From NCBI RefSeq assembly GCF_000332055.1, contig NZ_ALVZ01000194.1, forward strand, positions 1-48,268: a stretch of DNA of 48,268 nt. The letters run 5' to 3'. The position numbers and the translations under genes are program-made. This stretch comes from Xenococcus sp. PCC 7305 (GTDB lineage: Bacteria; Cyanobacteriota; Cyanobacteriia; Cyanobacteriales; Xenococcaceae). The stretch's first letter is position 1. Every line of letters starts with the position of its first letter. This document shows, piece after piece, positions 1-8,413 of this stretch. Below the pieces are notes generated by a model, which did no database searches, had not been told where the DNA came from, and saw only the letters and a program-made list of their open reading frames with translations.

Positions 1-111
1 GGCGTTGCTGATTTAAAACATGAAAGAATTTTGGACTAATCTTCTTTGCTTCTTTCTTTGCGTCTTTGCGCCTTTGCGCGAAACGAATTCATATCTGGAT
101 TCAGCAACGCC
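1..111. repeat. MITE-like inverted-repeat element
   Basis: Perfect 11-bp terminal inverted repeats (GGCGTTGCTGA at 1-11, TCAGCAACGCC at 101-111) bound a short core with no ORF and a CTTTGCGTCTTTGCGCC-type low-complexity stretch. This looks like a small non-autonomous dispersed element of the kind common between cyanobacterial genes. The left end coincides with the window edge, so the element could extend further left. Confidence 0.5.
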
Positions 112-165
112 AATAATTCTAGTCAACATCAACTATCAAAGACGATTGAATAAATGTACTATGAA

Positions 166-198
166 ATTAAGTTAGCGGATGTGACGCGCTAACTTAAT
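166..198 (-). terminator. Hairpin downstream of clpP
   Basis: A perfect 12-bp inverted repeat, ATTAAGTTAGCG (166-177) and CGCTAACTTAAT (187-198), encloses a 9-nt loop just beyond the clpP stop. On the minus strand the hairpin is followed by AT-rich sequence but no clean T-run. It may be a weak terminator or a 3'-end stabiliser. Confidence 0.5.
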
Positions 199-206
199 AC
201 TGGATA

Positions 207-812
207 CTAAGCGATTTCAGGAGGATTGGTTGCCGAAGGCTTACGGGTAATTACCTGGTCAATTAAACCGTACTCTTTTGCCTCCTCTGAAGACATAAAG
301 AAATCTCTTTCTGTATCTTCTTCAATTGTTGATAGAGGTTGTCCTGTATGGTCTGCTAGATGTTGATTAAGCTTATTTTTCAAGTACAAAATTTCTTTAG
401 CTTGAATTTCGATATCTGTTGCTTGTCCTTGAGCACCACCAAGAGGTTGGTGAATCATAATTCTTGAGTTGGGCAAACTCATCCGTTTACCCTTGGCTCC
501 CGCACTTAACAAAAATGCTCCCATACTGGCAGCCAAACCAATACAGATAGTACAAACATCAGGGCGAACCTGATTCATAGTATCGAACATTCCCATGCCT
601 GCTGAGACAGAACCGCCAGGAGAATTAATATAGAGATAGATATCTTTTTCAGGATCTTCCGCCTCTAAGTACAGAAGTTGAGCAACCACTAAATTTGATA
701 TTTCATCGGTCACTTGTTGTCCTAAAAAGACAATTCTCTCTCTAAGTAAGCGAGAGTAAATATCAAATGCGCGATCTCCGCGACCCGAAGATTCAATAAC
801 GGTTGGAATCAT
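207..812 (-). CDS. clpP: ATP-dependent Clp protease proteolytic subunit
   Basis: ClpP is the barrel-forming serine protease that degrades unfolded substrates delivered by Clp AAA+ chaperones such as ClpC or ClpX in the cytoplasm. The 201-residue length is normal. The catalytic triad is visible: Ser96 in 'GLAASMGAF', His121 in 'IMIHQPLGG' and Asp170 in 'TERDFF'. An intact Ser and His make this an active ClpP rather than the inactive ClpR paralogue. Cyanobacteria carry several clpP genes, and I cannot assign this one to P1, P2 or P3. No clpX or clpR lies beside it in the window; it is divergent from the next gene, with its promoter between 813 and 1059. Confidence 0.95.
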   Translation of the reverse strand: MIPTVIESSGRGDRAFDIYSRLLRERIVFLGQQVTDEISNLVVAQLLYLEAEDPEKDIYLYINSPGGSVSAGMGMFDTMNQVRPDVCTICIGLAASMGAFLLSAGAKGKRMSLPNSRIMIHQPLGGAQGQATDIEIQAKEILYLKNKLNQHLADHTGQPLSTIEEDTERDFFMSSEEAKEYGLIDQVITRKPSATNPPEIA

Positions 813-1059
813 CTAGTTTATAAGTCTCATTATTATTTTATTGCAGACTAAAATATGCTGGGCAGATGCCAGATATATTGCCTATATGTTTAGTTTACTA
901 GTTACATTTTCAGATTGCATTTCTCTAAAAAAGATTCAGAGGGTTTAATATTTTTAAGCTTTTAATTGTGAAACTCAAAAGACGTATTTTTTGGAGATTG
1001 GCAGGATTGCTCGAAAATTGCTATCCTGGAGTCCCAATTAGATTCCTGGTGGGGAATTC

Positions 1060-1452
1060 ATGAAAATTCCAAGTGAAAAAAACAGAGATCACACTGTTTC
1101 TGAGATCTCTCAGGGTAATGCCCCAGTGCGCAAAACTAGAAAATATCCCCTGCAACAAGGACTTGTAGCAGAGATTAGTCTTAAGTTATTTTTTAGCTTC
1201 GTAATAGGCGCGGTTGCTGTCATTTCCGTGATGAGATTAGTCCCCTATCATTTTTCGCAAAAAGCTAAGTTAAAAGAAATTCAGTCTCAAGTAGAAGAAA
1301 CTGAAAGAAGAGTTGAAATTTTGCGCGAGCAAATGAATCGTAATTTTGATTCTGAGCAAACTCCAATATTAATGGAAGAATATAGTCCCAATATTGCCCC
1401 CAATCGTAGCCGCGTATTTTGGAAGGAAGATAAGGAAGAGCCCAAACAGTAG
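1060..1452 (+). CDS. Small membrane protein with coiled coil (cyanobacterial conserved type)
   Basis: 130 residues. A basic, polar N-terminus (1-38) is followed by one membrane segment (about 40-62, 'LFFSFVIGAVAVISVM') and then a charged heptad-like helix (about 70-97, 'KEIQSQVEETERRVEILREQ'), ending in an acidic, lysine-rich tail. This short-cytoplasmic-tail, TM, coiled-coil topology resembles FtsB/FtsL/DivIC-type proteins, but I see no family-defining motif, so a division role is only a suggestion. The ATG has GGGG five bases upstream. It faces the MFP gene tail to tail, with stops 7 bp apart. Confidence 0.7.
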   Translation: MKIPSEKNRDHTVSEISQGNAPVRKTRKYPLQQGLVAEISLKLFFSFVIGAVAVISVMRLVPYHFSQKAKLKEIQSQVEETERRVEILREQMNRNFDSEQTPILMEEYSPNIAPNRSRVFWKEDKEEPKQ

Positions 1453-1459
1453 AGATTTT

Positions 1460-2875
1460 TTATCTTTGGCGATTATCTGGCATATCGATAAAAACTCGCT
1501 CGTCAGCAGTAACCCCATCAATTATTTGAGTCTTATCTTGCAGAGTTAGTCCAATTTTTACGGGGATAAATTCCGGTTTGTTTTCCTCATTCAAAATCAT
1601 TACTCCTGTTTCTCCCGCTTGAGTTACGATCGCCACGGTGGGAACAACCAGAGTATTGTTCAATTCTTTACCCAAAAAAGTTATATCCACATTCATCTTA
1701 GAACGTAATTTTTCCTGCCCTGTCAACAGAGAAATACGTACCTCAAAAGAAGTCACATTATCCTCAACGATCGCCTCTGGAGCAATGCGTTTCACTCTTC
1801 CGGTGAAAGTATCTTCCGGGTAAGCATCCGCGATAATCTCAACTTTTTGTCCTTGATAGAGCTGTCCAATATCGACCTCGGGAACTTTCGCAATAATTTC
1901 CAAACCTTGAGCCAAAGCCAAAATAGAAGTCGCCGAAGCCGAAGCCGAAGTTGATGCTGAAGTTGAAGGGGTGACAAAGGCACCTTCGACCGCATATCTC
2001 TGGGTAATAATGCCTTCAAAGGGGGCTTTGACGATAGTGTCATCATATTGAATCTGCGATTGCTCCAGATTCGCCTGAGCTAGATCAACCTGAGCCTGCA
2101 AAGCATTGATTTCATCTTGATAACTTTTTTCCCTTTGCTCAAGAGCCAACCTCATTTCTGCGACGATCGCCTCTAGCTGATCGATTTCTGGATGTTGAGT
2201 ATTTTCAAGCTGTTCCAGCTGCTGTTTAACTTCTGAGATGCCAGCTAAAGCATTTTGATTTTCATTAAATGCTTCATCGTAACTATCCTGAGAAATTGCC
2301 CCTTTTTCGACCAAATACCGATTTCGTTTCATCCGCTCTTGAGTAAGCTTTAATCGCGATTCTGCCGATTGTAGTTGGGCTTGGGTTTGCGATATTTCCC
2401 TGGGGATTCTCGCTTTCGCTTGTGCCAAACGAGCCTCATTTTGAGCTAATCGAGCTTGGGACTGACGAATATCCCCGGCAATTGTCACCTTGTTTTGTTG
2501 TAAATTAGCGCGAGCTTGCTGCAATTGGGCTTGGGATTGGGCATTCCGAGCTTGAATTTCCAAGTTTTCCATGACAGCTAGAGTTTGCCCAGCAACTACT
2601 TTGTCGCCTTGCTCCACTCGTAATTCAATCAAACGACCAGGATTTTTGGGACTGACATTCACACTTTTAATCGGTTCTACCTTCCCACTGGCTGAGATCT
2701 TCACCTTCAAATTATCCTTGACGACTGGCACAGTGAGCTCTTCGAGGGTTATTTGCGAACCAGAGCTTTGCACAACAACATAGGTCGTTGTGGCAATCAT
2801 AACCATTCCTCCGGTTATCATCGCAAGTATCCCAAGAGGAAGGGACTTTTTTTTCCCAAGTAAAGAAAGCTGCAT
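1460..2875 (-). CDS. HlyD/MacA-type periplasmic adaptor (membrane fusion protein)
   Basis: Adaptor that would connect an inner-membrane exporter to an outer-membrane channel. Of 471 residues, a single N-terminal membrane anchor (about 13-35) is followed by a lipoyl-like half motif ('VSPKNPGRLIELRVEQGDK', about 74-92), a long coiled-coil hairpin rich in Gln, Ala and Arg (about 105-280), the second lipoyl half ('DTIVKAPFEGIITQRYAVEG'), an Ala/Ser-rich insert (about 303-318), and beta-barrel and membrane-proximal domains to the end. The layout is closest to MacA/DevB-type adaptors, but no ABC or RND permease is adjacent; the RND gene in this window lies 35 kb away. Confidence 0.85.
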   Translation of the reverse strand: MQLSLLGKKKSLPLGILAMITGGMVMIATTTYVVVQSSGSQITLEELTVPVVKDNLKVKISASGKVEPIKSVNVSPKNPGRLIELRVEQGDKVVAGQTLAVMENLEIQARNAQSQAQLQQARANLQQNKVTIAGDIRQSQARLAQNEARLAQAKARIPREISQTQAQLQSAESRLKLTQERMKRNRYLVEKGAISQDSYDEAFNENQNALAGISEVKQQLEQLENTQHPEIDQLEAIVAEMRLALEQREKSYQDEINALQAQVDLAQANLEQSQIQYDDTIVKAPFEGIITQRYAVEGAFVTPSTSASTSASASATSILALAQGLEIIAKVPEVDIGQLYQGQKVEIIADAYPEDTFTGRVKRIAPEAIVEDNVTSFEVRISLLTGQEKLRSKMNVDITFLGKELNNTLVVPTVAIVTQAGETGVMILNEENKPEFIPVKIGLTLQDKTQIIDGVTADERVFIDMPDNRQR

Positions 2876-3073
2876 ATATTGGTCTGAGACAGTAAAGATA
2901 AACGAAGGCAGAAGATAGAGATCGTTAAAAGACTTAATGGTTTTATTTTAACTTTATACTTTTAGGCTTTGTGGGAAATCTAGGTACGGATTCCTAACAA
3001 AAATGTTCGGGCTCAGAAACTTTCGCAGCGATTTCAATTAATTCAAAACACTGTAATTCCTTGTTGAGTAAGC

Positions 3074-3101
3074 TTTTGAGGAATTTATTCCTATGTATAA
3101 T
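3074..3101 (+). promoter_or_regulatory. Candidate promoter for the TPR gene
   Basis: The ~300-bp divergent spacer 2876-3175 contains a perfect -10 hexamer TATAAT (3096-3101) preceded 16 bp upstream by a weak -35-like TTTTGA (3074-3079). A transcript would start about 70 bases before the GTG start of the TPR gene. The rest of the spacer is AT-rich and I see no gene in it. Confidence 0.35.
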
Positions 3102-3175
3102 GTTTAAAATACGGAAAAATGCCACTAACATAGATCTTTAGGAAAGGTAAAGTAAATTTGTGTTGAGGCTATATC

Positions 3176-4048
3176 GTGCCCAGAGTTAATTGGTTATTGT
3201 CTTCTATTGTTTGTGCTGGTTTAATCGCTGCGGCAGATTTTCCTGTCAGTAGTCAGGCTCTTTTGCCCTATGCCCCTCAAATCAATTCTGAAAAGTTGCA
3301 AAATCAGGGTTTACAACTTCTACAAGATGCTGTGCAACTGATTAAGTTTCAGCAATATGAACTAGCACTTCCCCGCGCAGAATTGGCGGTACAGCTCGCT
3401 CCAGATAATTATGAGGCTTGGTTTATTTTGGGTAGTCTTTATGCCCAACTCGGTGAGCTTGAACCGGGAATCACCGCTTTAGAAAAAGCAGAAGAATTAG
3501 CACCCAATCAAGAAGGGATTTTGTTCAGTTTGGGAAATGCTTATTTCCAACAGGGGGAATATCAAATTGCCTTAGAGAAACTCCAAGCGGGATTAGAAAT
3601 TGAAGAGAATTCACCTGAAGCTCTATTTGATTTGGGTAATACCTATTTAAAGTTAGCAAAATTTGACAAGGCGATCGCATCCTATAAAAAAGCATTCTCT
3701 CAAGAGGAGAGTTTTTGGCCAGCCATTAACAATGTGGGATTGGTCGAATATGAACAGGGAAATGTAGATAAGGCAATCAAAAATTGGTCAAAAGCCCTAG
3801 AAATTGACGCTGAGCAGAGCGAACCTAAATTGGCCTTAGCAGTAGCATTCTATGCCCAAGGTGATACTAAAAAAGGTTTGGAAATGGGCATCTCTGCCCT
3901 AGAAGTTGATGAGCGTTATGCTGAGATTGAATTTTTAGTCGAAAATCTTTGGGGCGATCGCCTGATCGAAGACACTAAAAAATTCTTCGAGACTCCTCAA
4001 ATGCAAGAAATCGTAGTTCAAGCTAAAAATTCTGTTGTTGAAAACTGA
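3176..4048 (+). CDS. Exported TPR-repeat protein
   Basis: 290 residues starting at GTG, with TTGAGG 8 bases upstream. The N-terminus (about 1-28) is a signal-peptide-like hydrophobic stretch ending near 'VSSQA'. From about residue 47 the protein is a run of tetratricopeptide repeats with the usual W/L-G-Y-A-F-A-P pattern, for example 'NYEAWFILGSLYAQLGELEP' and 'PEALFDLGNTYLKLAKFDKA', about five or six repeats in all. TPR arrays mediate protein-protein contacts; the partner is unknown. Two HIP1-type sites lie inside the gene. Confidence 0.85.
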   Translation: MPRVNWLLSSIVCAGLIAAADFPVSSQALLPYAPQINSEKLQNQGLQLLQDAVQLIKFQQYELALPRAELAVQLAPDNYEAWFILGSLYAQLGELEPGITALEKAEELAPNQEGILFSLGNAYFQQGEYQIALEKLQAGLEIEENSPEALFDLGNTYLKLAKFDKAIASYKKAFSQEESFWPAINNVGLVEYEQGNVDKAIKNWSKALEIDAEQSEPKLALAVAFYAQGDTKKGLEMGISALEVDERYAEIEFLVENLWGDRLIEDTKKFFETPQMQEIVVQAKNSVVEN

Positions 4049-4245
4049 CAGGTACTAAATCAACGTGAGTTCGATAAGTACAAAATTTGCTAGTTTTGAA
4101 TAGGGATTTGGGGATTTGGGAATTTGGGGATTTGGGAAAAAGACTATTACTTTCGTTGTTTAACTTGGGAAATTTAATCAAAAAAAAAATTCGCCGAACT
4201 GAAGTTAAATCAAAAAACAAGGTGTTAGAGCTTGATAAACATTGC

Positions 4246-4283
4246 CCTAACACCTAACACCTAACACCTAACACCTAACACCT
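4246..4283. repeat. Heptanucleotide tandem repeat (CCTAACA)5
   Basis: Five perfect copies of CCTAACA (4246-4280) plus a partial CCT lie just downstream of cysQ. A reverse-complement GGTGTTAG at 4221-4228 could pair with the array. The 4049-4285 spacer also holds imperfect GGGGATTTGGGAATT tracts (about 4103-4137) and no credible gene. This is the STRR type of heptamer repeat known from cyanobacteria. Confidence 0.85.
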
Positions 4284-4285
4284 TT

Positions 4286-5164
4286 TTACAATTCCCCATC
4301 TATTTCTTTGATAATTGAGGTTGCTTTATCACATAAGAGATCATGGCTATGCCCATTAGTTGCCATGATACAACCCCATTTTATGACATCTCCTTGATTG
4401 TACAAAACAGGGCTGCCATCTGCATAGGAAAACTTGCCTCCTGCTTCGGTCAGGATAATCTCAGGTGCGGCAAAATCCCAATCCTTAGCAGCAGATTTTC
4501 CCGACAAGGAAATATACAGATCAGATTCTTGCTCCAAGATAGTCGATATTTTACCGCCGACACCTCCCATATATTTTTTACCTTTAAGTGGTAGATAATC
4601 AATTAATTTCTGGAAACGTTCATCACGGTGGCTACGACTAACAATTAGATATAAATCTTCTAGTTTTTCCCGCTGAGAGACTCTAATTGGAGTGTTTTTT
4701 TTATCTTCTTTGGTTTGCACAAAAGTACCTTCACCTTTAAGTGCATAGTACAATTTTCCCGCTTCGGGAATTCCCACAAGTCCAATTACAGGACGCCCTT
4801 GATATGCCAAGGCGATATGTAACCCATATTCTCCTGTTTTATCGATAAAATCTCTTGTCCCATCTAGAGGATCGATAATCCAAACCCAATCTTTGGCAAC
4901 AGGCTCAGCTTTTTTAACATCAAAGGTCTCCTCGGAGAGATAACCAAAATCTTCATCACTAAATTGTGCTTGTAGATTCTCTACAATATATTTATTTGCT
5001 GCTAGATCTGCTGCCGTGACAGGACCGTCCTTCTTGTCTTTGACATTTAAATCTGTGTACTCTCCCTGTCCATGATAATAAGAACTGAGAATATCAGCTG
5101 CACCCCAGGCTATTGAACAAGCTATTTTCGTGATTTCGATTAATCTTTCTTGCTTAAGTTCCAA
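4286..5164 (-). CDS. cysQ: 3'(2'),5'-bisphosphate nucleotidase, inositol-monophosphatase family
   Basis: Mg-dependent phosphatase that converts 3'-phosphoadenosine 5'-phosphate (PAP) to AMP, removing the by-product of sulfate activation and sulfotransfer. In 292 residues the family signatures are clear: metal ligands in 'SEET' (77-80), the 'DPLDGT' motif (98-103), and the C-terminal 'WDFAAPEIILTEAGG' motif. Related inositol monophosphatases share these motifs; the substrate call rests on overall resemblance to CysQ. A PAPS-type sulfotransferase occurs elsewhere in the window (36147-37265), which would produce PAP. The gene is monocistronic as seen here. Confidence 0.85.
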   Translation of the reverse strand: MELKQERLIEITKIACSIAWGAADILSSYYHGQGEYTDLNVKDKKDGPVTAADLAANKYIVENLQAQFSDEDFGYLSEETFDVKKAEPVAKDWVWIIDPLDGTRDFIDKTGEYGLHIALAYQGRPVIGLVGIPEAGKLYYALKGEGTFVQTKEDKKNTPIRVSQREKLEDLYLIVSRSHRDERFQKLIDYLPLKGKKYMGGVGGKISTILEQESDLYISLSGKSAAKDWDFAAPEIILTEAGGKFSYADGSPVLYNQGDVIKWGCIMATNGHSHDLLCDKATSIIKEIDGEL

Positions 5165-5458
5165 ACTTATATCCCTACTTTATTATTAATTAATACTACT
5201 AATAAAAATTATGGCATCAATTTTCTTTAATGAACATTATTTAATCTCTAAAGATATATTTTAGATTTTATCTAGAAATGAAGATGATATTATGCTGACA
5301 AATATCTTGGCAGTAAATACTCTGATTGCTCGTAAATATTTAAGTAATTTTTAGTATATATATCCAGCATTTAGCTAGTTGTTAATGCTTCCTAGAAAAC
5401 TAAAATTAATTACAATGTAAGTACAATTAACGAGTTTGAAATTAATCTTAAATATCAA

Positions 5459-5914
5459 ATGCCCATAAGACTTAAAGCACTCAAAATACCAAGTGCAATT
5501 ATCAACTCACTTTTGCTGGTTTCATTCTCGCTCACATTTCCCGTTCTAGCTCATAAGGTGGAAATATCGAATCAGGTGGCTGGAACTTTACATATTGAAC
5601 CGGATGATAATCCTCGAATGGGGGAAAAAGTTCAAGCTTGGTTTGCCTTAACTAGCCGAGGAGGCGCAATCATTCCTTTGTCTAAATGCGACTGTCAATT
5701 GTCAGTTTATGCTTTACCTCGCGCTCAGGAAGATCAGCCAATCTTGAATCCTATTTTGCAGGCTGTCAATGTTGGTAAATATCAAGAAATTCCTGGAGCT
5801 TTGATTACATTTCCGCAAACAGGCTCCTATGAATTGAAAATTAGAGGAACAGCTAATAACGGAGCAAATTTTCCAGATTTTAATTTAACTTATACTATCA
5901 ACGTTTTACCTTAG
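5459..5914 (+). CDS. Secreted beta-sandwich-like protein of unknown function
   Basis: 151 residues with a signal peptide (about 1-31, cleavage near 'PVLA|HK'). The mature part has alternating beta-type segments ('AWFALTSRGGAIIPLSKC', 'TGSYELKIRGTANNGANF') and ends 'FNLTYTINVLP', suggesting a small immunoglobulin-like sandwich in the periplasm. Two cysteines (CDC) sit close together in the middle. I do not recognise a named family. It converges on the psbEFLJ operon. Confidence 0.7.
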   Translation: MPIRLKALKIPSAIINSLLLVSFSLTFPVLAHKVEISNQVAGTLHIEPDDNPRMGEKVQAWFALTSRGGAIIPLSKCDCQLSVYALPRAQEDQPILNPILQAVNVGKYQEIPGALITFPQTGSYELKIRGTANNGANFPDFNLTYTINVLP

Positions 5915-5935
5915 AATTAACCATCTAAAAGCAGG

Positions 5936-5969
5936 AAAAAGACCGCCTGTTGATAATTCACAGACGGCC
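5936..5969 (-). terminator. Terminator of the psbEFLJ operon
   Basis: GACCGCCTGT (5941-5950) pairs with CAGACGGCC (5961-5969), including a G-U pair. Read on the minus strand, the stem is followed directly by a T-run (AAAAA at 5936-5940 on the plus strand). It lies 71 bp past the psbJ stop and could also stop the convergent plus-strand gene. Confidence 0.65.
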
Positions 5970-6039
5970 GATTAATTTGTAAGATTTTTTCCAAGGCGTC
6001 AAGAGGGTTAAGATCTTCTATCCGCCTGCATTTCACAAA

Positions 6040-6159
6040 TTACATAGCAGAGCCTACACCAACGTAAGCACCATAGAAAAAGGTGCCGACAACGACAATA
6101 ACGCCCATTCCCGCTACAGTTGCGACGATCCACAGGGGAATCCTTCCATCTTGAAACAT
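6040..6159 (-). CDS. psbJ: Photosystem II protein J
   Basis: 39-residue single-TM subunit of photosystem II near cytochrome b559, involved in electron flow on the acceptor side and in assembly. The reading is '[20 protein letters not shown]' followed by a hydrophobic stretch and the ending 'YVGVGSAM', typical PsbJ. It is the last gene of psbE-F-L-J, 50 bp after psbL, with a strong AGGAGG-type site upstream. Confidence 0.96.
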   Translation of the reverse strand: MFQDGRIPLWIVATVAGMGVIVVVGTFFYGAYVGVGSAM

Positions 6160-6209
6160 TTTTTTCCTCCTACTTGCTTGCTTTGAATAAATTAAATAAT
6201 TAAACTCTT

Positions 6210-6329
6210 TTAGTTAAAGAAGTAACTAGAGAACAAGATACCTAGAACTGCAATTAGAAGTAATCCTAAATAAAGAGAAGTTCTGTTTAGTTCTACAGGC
6301 TGTCTGTTGGTATTTTGATTTCTTTCCAT
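6210..6329 (-). CDS. psbL: Photosystem II protein L
   Basis: 39-residue single-TM subunit at the photosystem II monomer interface. The protein starts '[20 protein letters not shown]' and ends 'FSSYFFN', both hallmarks of PsbL. A longer in-frame ORF runs upstream into psbF, but the start at 6329 gives the standard length and follows the psbF stop by 11 bp. Confidence 0.96.
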   Translation of the reverse strand: MERNQNTNRQPVELNRTSLYLGLLLIAVLGILFSSYFFN

Positions 6330-6340
6330 TATTGTTTCAC

Positions 6341-6475
6341 CTATCGTTGAATAAATTGCATGGACGCGATCGCACCCAAGAAGAAAACAGAAGGAACTGC
6401 TAACGTGTGAATTGCTAACCATCTCACGGTAAAGATGGGATAGGAGACTGGTTGATTGGGATTTTGACTTGTCAT
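6341..6475 (-). CDS. psbF: Cytochrome b559 beta subunit
   Basis: 44-residue beta subunit of the haem protein cytochrome b559 in the photosystem II core. The sequence starts '[20 protein letters not shown]' and carries the haem ligand His23 in '[15 protein letters not shown]', followed by one membrane helix and the ending 'MQFIQR'. A HIP1 octamer lies inside this very short gene. It sits between psbE and psbL in the standard order. Confidence 0.96.
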   Translation of the reverse strand: MTSQNPNQPVSYPIFTVRWLAIHTLAVPSVFFLGAIASMQFIQR

Positions 6476-6507
6476 ATATTGTTCACCTATTTATTTTGTA
6501 AATGTTT

Positions 6508-6753
6508 TTATTGATTAAATTCTGTAATTTGCTGTTTCACGTCAAAGCGATCGCTAATAATTGGCAACTCTAAACGGGATTGAGTGTAATATTCATCGGG
6601 ACGAGGTGTACCAAAAGCATCGTAAGCTAAGCCAGTGCTCACAAATAACCATCCCGCAATAAAGAGCATCGGAATGGTAATTGCATGAATTACCCAGTAA
6701 CGAACACTGGTGATAATATCAGAAAATGGTCGTTCCCCAGTAGTACCTGCCAT
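6508..6753 (-). CDS. psbE: Cytochrome b559 alpha subunit
   Basis: 81-residue alpha subunit of cytochrome b559; with PsbF it binds a haem and is needed for photosystem II assembly and photoprotection. '[20 protein letters not shown]' followed by '[17 protein letters not shown]' gives the haem ligand His23 and the TM helix; the lumenal tail ends '[11 protein letters not shown]'. An AGGAG site lies about 10 bases upstream of the ATG. First gene of psbEFLJ, downstream of ycf48 on the same strand. Confidence 0.97.
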   Translation of the reverse strand: MAGTTGERPFSDIITSVRYWVIHAITIPMLFIAGWLFVSTGLAYDAFGTPRPDEYYTQSRLELPIISDRFDVKQQITEFNQ

Positions 6754-6801
6754 AGTTGAGTTTCTCCTTTCTTAAAAGTTGTTTACCATAGTTTACATAA
6801 T

Positions 6802-6822
6802 TCTCTCATAACTCATGAGAGA
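6802..6822 (-). promoter_or_regulatory. Palindrome between ycf48 and psbE
   Basis: TCTCTCAT and ATGAGAGA form a perfect 8-bp stem with a 5-nt loop, between the ycf48 stop (6827) and the psbE start (6753). It may separate rubA-ycf48 transcription from psbEFLJ, or be an mRNA processing or attenuation site. A clear T-run is absent, so I do not call it a terminator. Confidence 0.4.
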
Positions 6823-6826
6823 TAAT

Positions 6827-7831
6827 TCAAGCGGCAGCAGAACTTGGTTCATATTTGAGCAAAACCCCTCTTTCCCCCAACACAAATCCTTGTTCGGGAG
6901 ATTGGAATATTACCTTATAAAGATTAGAAGGAGCATCTTCTACTTCTCGATCTTTTTGCCAAGTTTCTCCGCCATCAGGACTGTATAGCAATTCGCCACT
7001 GCCCCCAGCAACCCAAACCTCATCGCTTGTTGGATAACCAATATCTAGGAGTCCCCAACTAGCAGAAAATTCGGGATAAATAGCTTCACTCCATTCTCCT
7101 TCTTCTCCTGTATGACTAAATTGAACTACACCTCCACGAGCCAATAACCATAGATCACCATCTAAGCTAAAGCCCATATTTTGCAATCTACGAGAAGAGT
7201 TACGATTATGGGGTGTCCATTCAGTTTGACCAGGTTTCCAAGTCGAGTAGAAATTACCATTTGCAGAAACAGCGACGTATCTACCATCAGCAGAACGTTC
7301 AATATTACGAGCTACCCCGACAGCACCTTCAACTAAAGCTTTCCAATTCTCACCACCATCTGTAGTTTTGTAGATGGCACCTAAATCTGTGACCATCTCC
7401 GCAGAATTGGCTGCTAGAGCAATAATACCATCAGGACTTCCTGGTAACTTACTACTTAGAGCAATTCGTGACCAATTTGCTCCAGCATCGTTAGTATGTA
7501 AGAGGATAGAGGGTTTTCCCACAATCCAACCTTCATCGCCAGAGAAGCTAACGCCACTAAAGGATATTTTTTCAGTGCCGAAATCAATAACTTTTTCTGA
7601 CCAACTATCCCCACCATCTGTGGTTTCAAATAAAGAAGCTTTTGTGCCAACTAACCATCCATGATTGGGATCATCAGTAAAAGCGATATCAGCAAAGATT
7701 GCCTCGGTTGGTAAAGTTAGAATTTTCCAAGGATTAGTGGTAGTCGAAGGAATTTGGCTACAGCTAATACAAAATAGACTAACAACTACGAAAACGACTA
7801 TTTGTTTGAGTTTTTGTCTCAATAGATTCAT
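6827..7831 (-). CDS. ycf48: Photosystem II assembly factor Ycf48/HCF136
   Basis: Lumenal assembly factor that binds precursor D1 and helps form the photosystem II reaction centre. The 334 residues begin with a lipoprotein signal peptide whose lipobox 'FCIS|C' gives lipidated Cys24. The rest is a seven-bladed beta-propeller built of repeated blades such as 'HGWLVGTKASLFETTDGGDS' and 'EGWIVGKPSILLHTNDAGAN', ending 'QGFVLGERGVLLKYEPSS'. Placement between rubA and psbEFLJ is the conserved cyanobacterial order and supports the call. Confidence 0.95.
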   Translation of the reverse strand: MNLLRQKLKQIVVFVVVSLFCISCSQIPSTTTNPWKILTLPTEAIFADIAFTDDPNHGWLVGTKASLFETTDGGDSWSEKVIDFGTEKISFSGVSFSGDEGWIVGKPSILLHTNDAGANWSRIALSSKLPGSPDGIIALAANSAEMVTDLGAIYKTTDGGENWKALVEGAVGVARNIERSADGRYVAVSANGNFYSTWKPGQTEWTPHNRNSSRRLQNMGFSLDGDLWLLARGGVVQFSHTGEEGEWSEAIYPEFSASWGLLDIGYPTSDEVWVAGGSGELLYSPDGGETWQKDREVEDAPSNLYKVIFQSPEQGFVLGERGVLLKYEPSSAAA

Positions 7832-7858
7832 ATACTTGTTTATATCAAAAAATGTGGA

Positions 7859-8233
7859 TTAGTTAAGACTGTATAAGCTTAGAAAAAACAAAAATCCTAA
7901 AGCTAAAGCCCCAAAGATCAAGAGGTTTTTCTGTCCAGGAGTCATGCGGTTGACTCCAAAACCATAATTTAAATTTTCGGCAAACCCTGAAGGGGCACCA
8001 GTTGCTCCGATATCAATAAATTGAGAAGTCGGCGCTCCACAAATTGGACAACGCCAGGTTTTTGGCAGTTCGGTAAACAGCGTACCAGGAGCTATTTTGC
8101 CTTGGTTATCCCCTTTTTCCGGCTCATAAACATAACCACAAGAACGACATTCATGACTAGAAGGCGCTTGTTCTGCTAATGTTTTTTCCTGACCTGGCTC
8201 TTTTGGCGTTTTTTCCTTACCTGGTTCACTCAT
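7859..8233 (-). CDS. rubA: Membrane-anchored rubredoxin RubA
   Basis: Iron protein required for photosystem II (and reported for photosystem I) biogenesis. From the chosen start 'MSEPGKEK' the protein has 124 residues: a charged, proline-rich linker, the rubredoxin fold with C29-x2-C32 ('CRSCGYVY') and C62-x2-C65 ('CPICGAP') binding one Fe, and a C-terminal membrane helix ('[18 protein letters not shown]'). An in-frame ATG at 8254 would add seven hydrophobic residues and looks less likely. It is 27 bp upstream of ycf48, probably in the same operon. Confidence 0.93.
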   Translation of the reverse strand: MSEPGKEKTPKEPGQEKTLAEQAPSSHECRSCGYVYEPEKGDNQGKIAPGTLFTELPKTWRCPICGAPTSQFIDIGATGAPSGFAENLNYGFGVNRMTPGQKNLLIFGALALGFLFFLSLYSLN

Positions 8234-8305
8234 CAACTTAATAAAATATAACAAATCTTAAAATATCCTCTAAGGATTATCTCATAAATAAGGAACAAGT
8301 AGAAA

Positions 8306-8349
8306 AGGATGAAGGATAAAGGATGAGGGATAAAGGATGAGGGATAAGG
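8306..8349. repeat. Short tandem repeat (GGATGAGGGATAAA)
   Basis: About three imperfect copies of a 14-base unit, itself two related heptamers, lie in the rubA-sdhC divergent spacer. Any promoters of these two genes must lie around or within this array. Confidence 0.6.
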
Positions 8350-8413
8350 ACTGATGGCATTAAAGTGGTAACTGATAACTGACTTGCTCTCGAATGGGGA
8401 TAGCTGAGGACTG

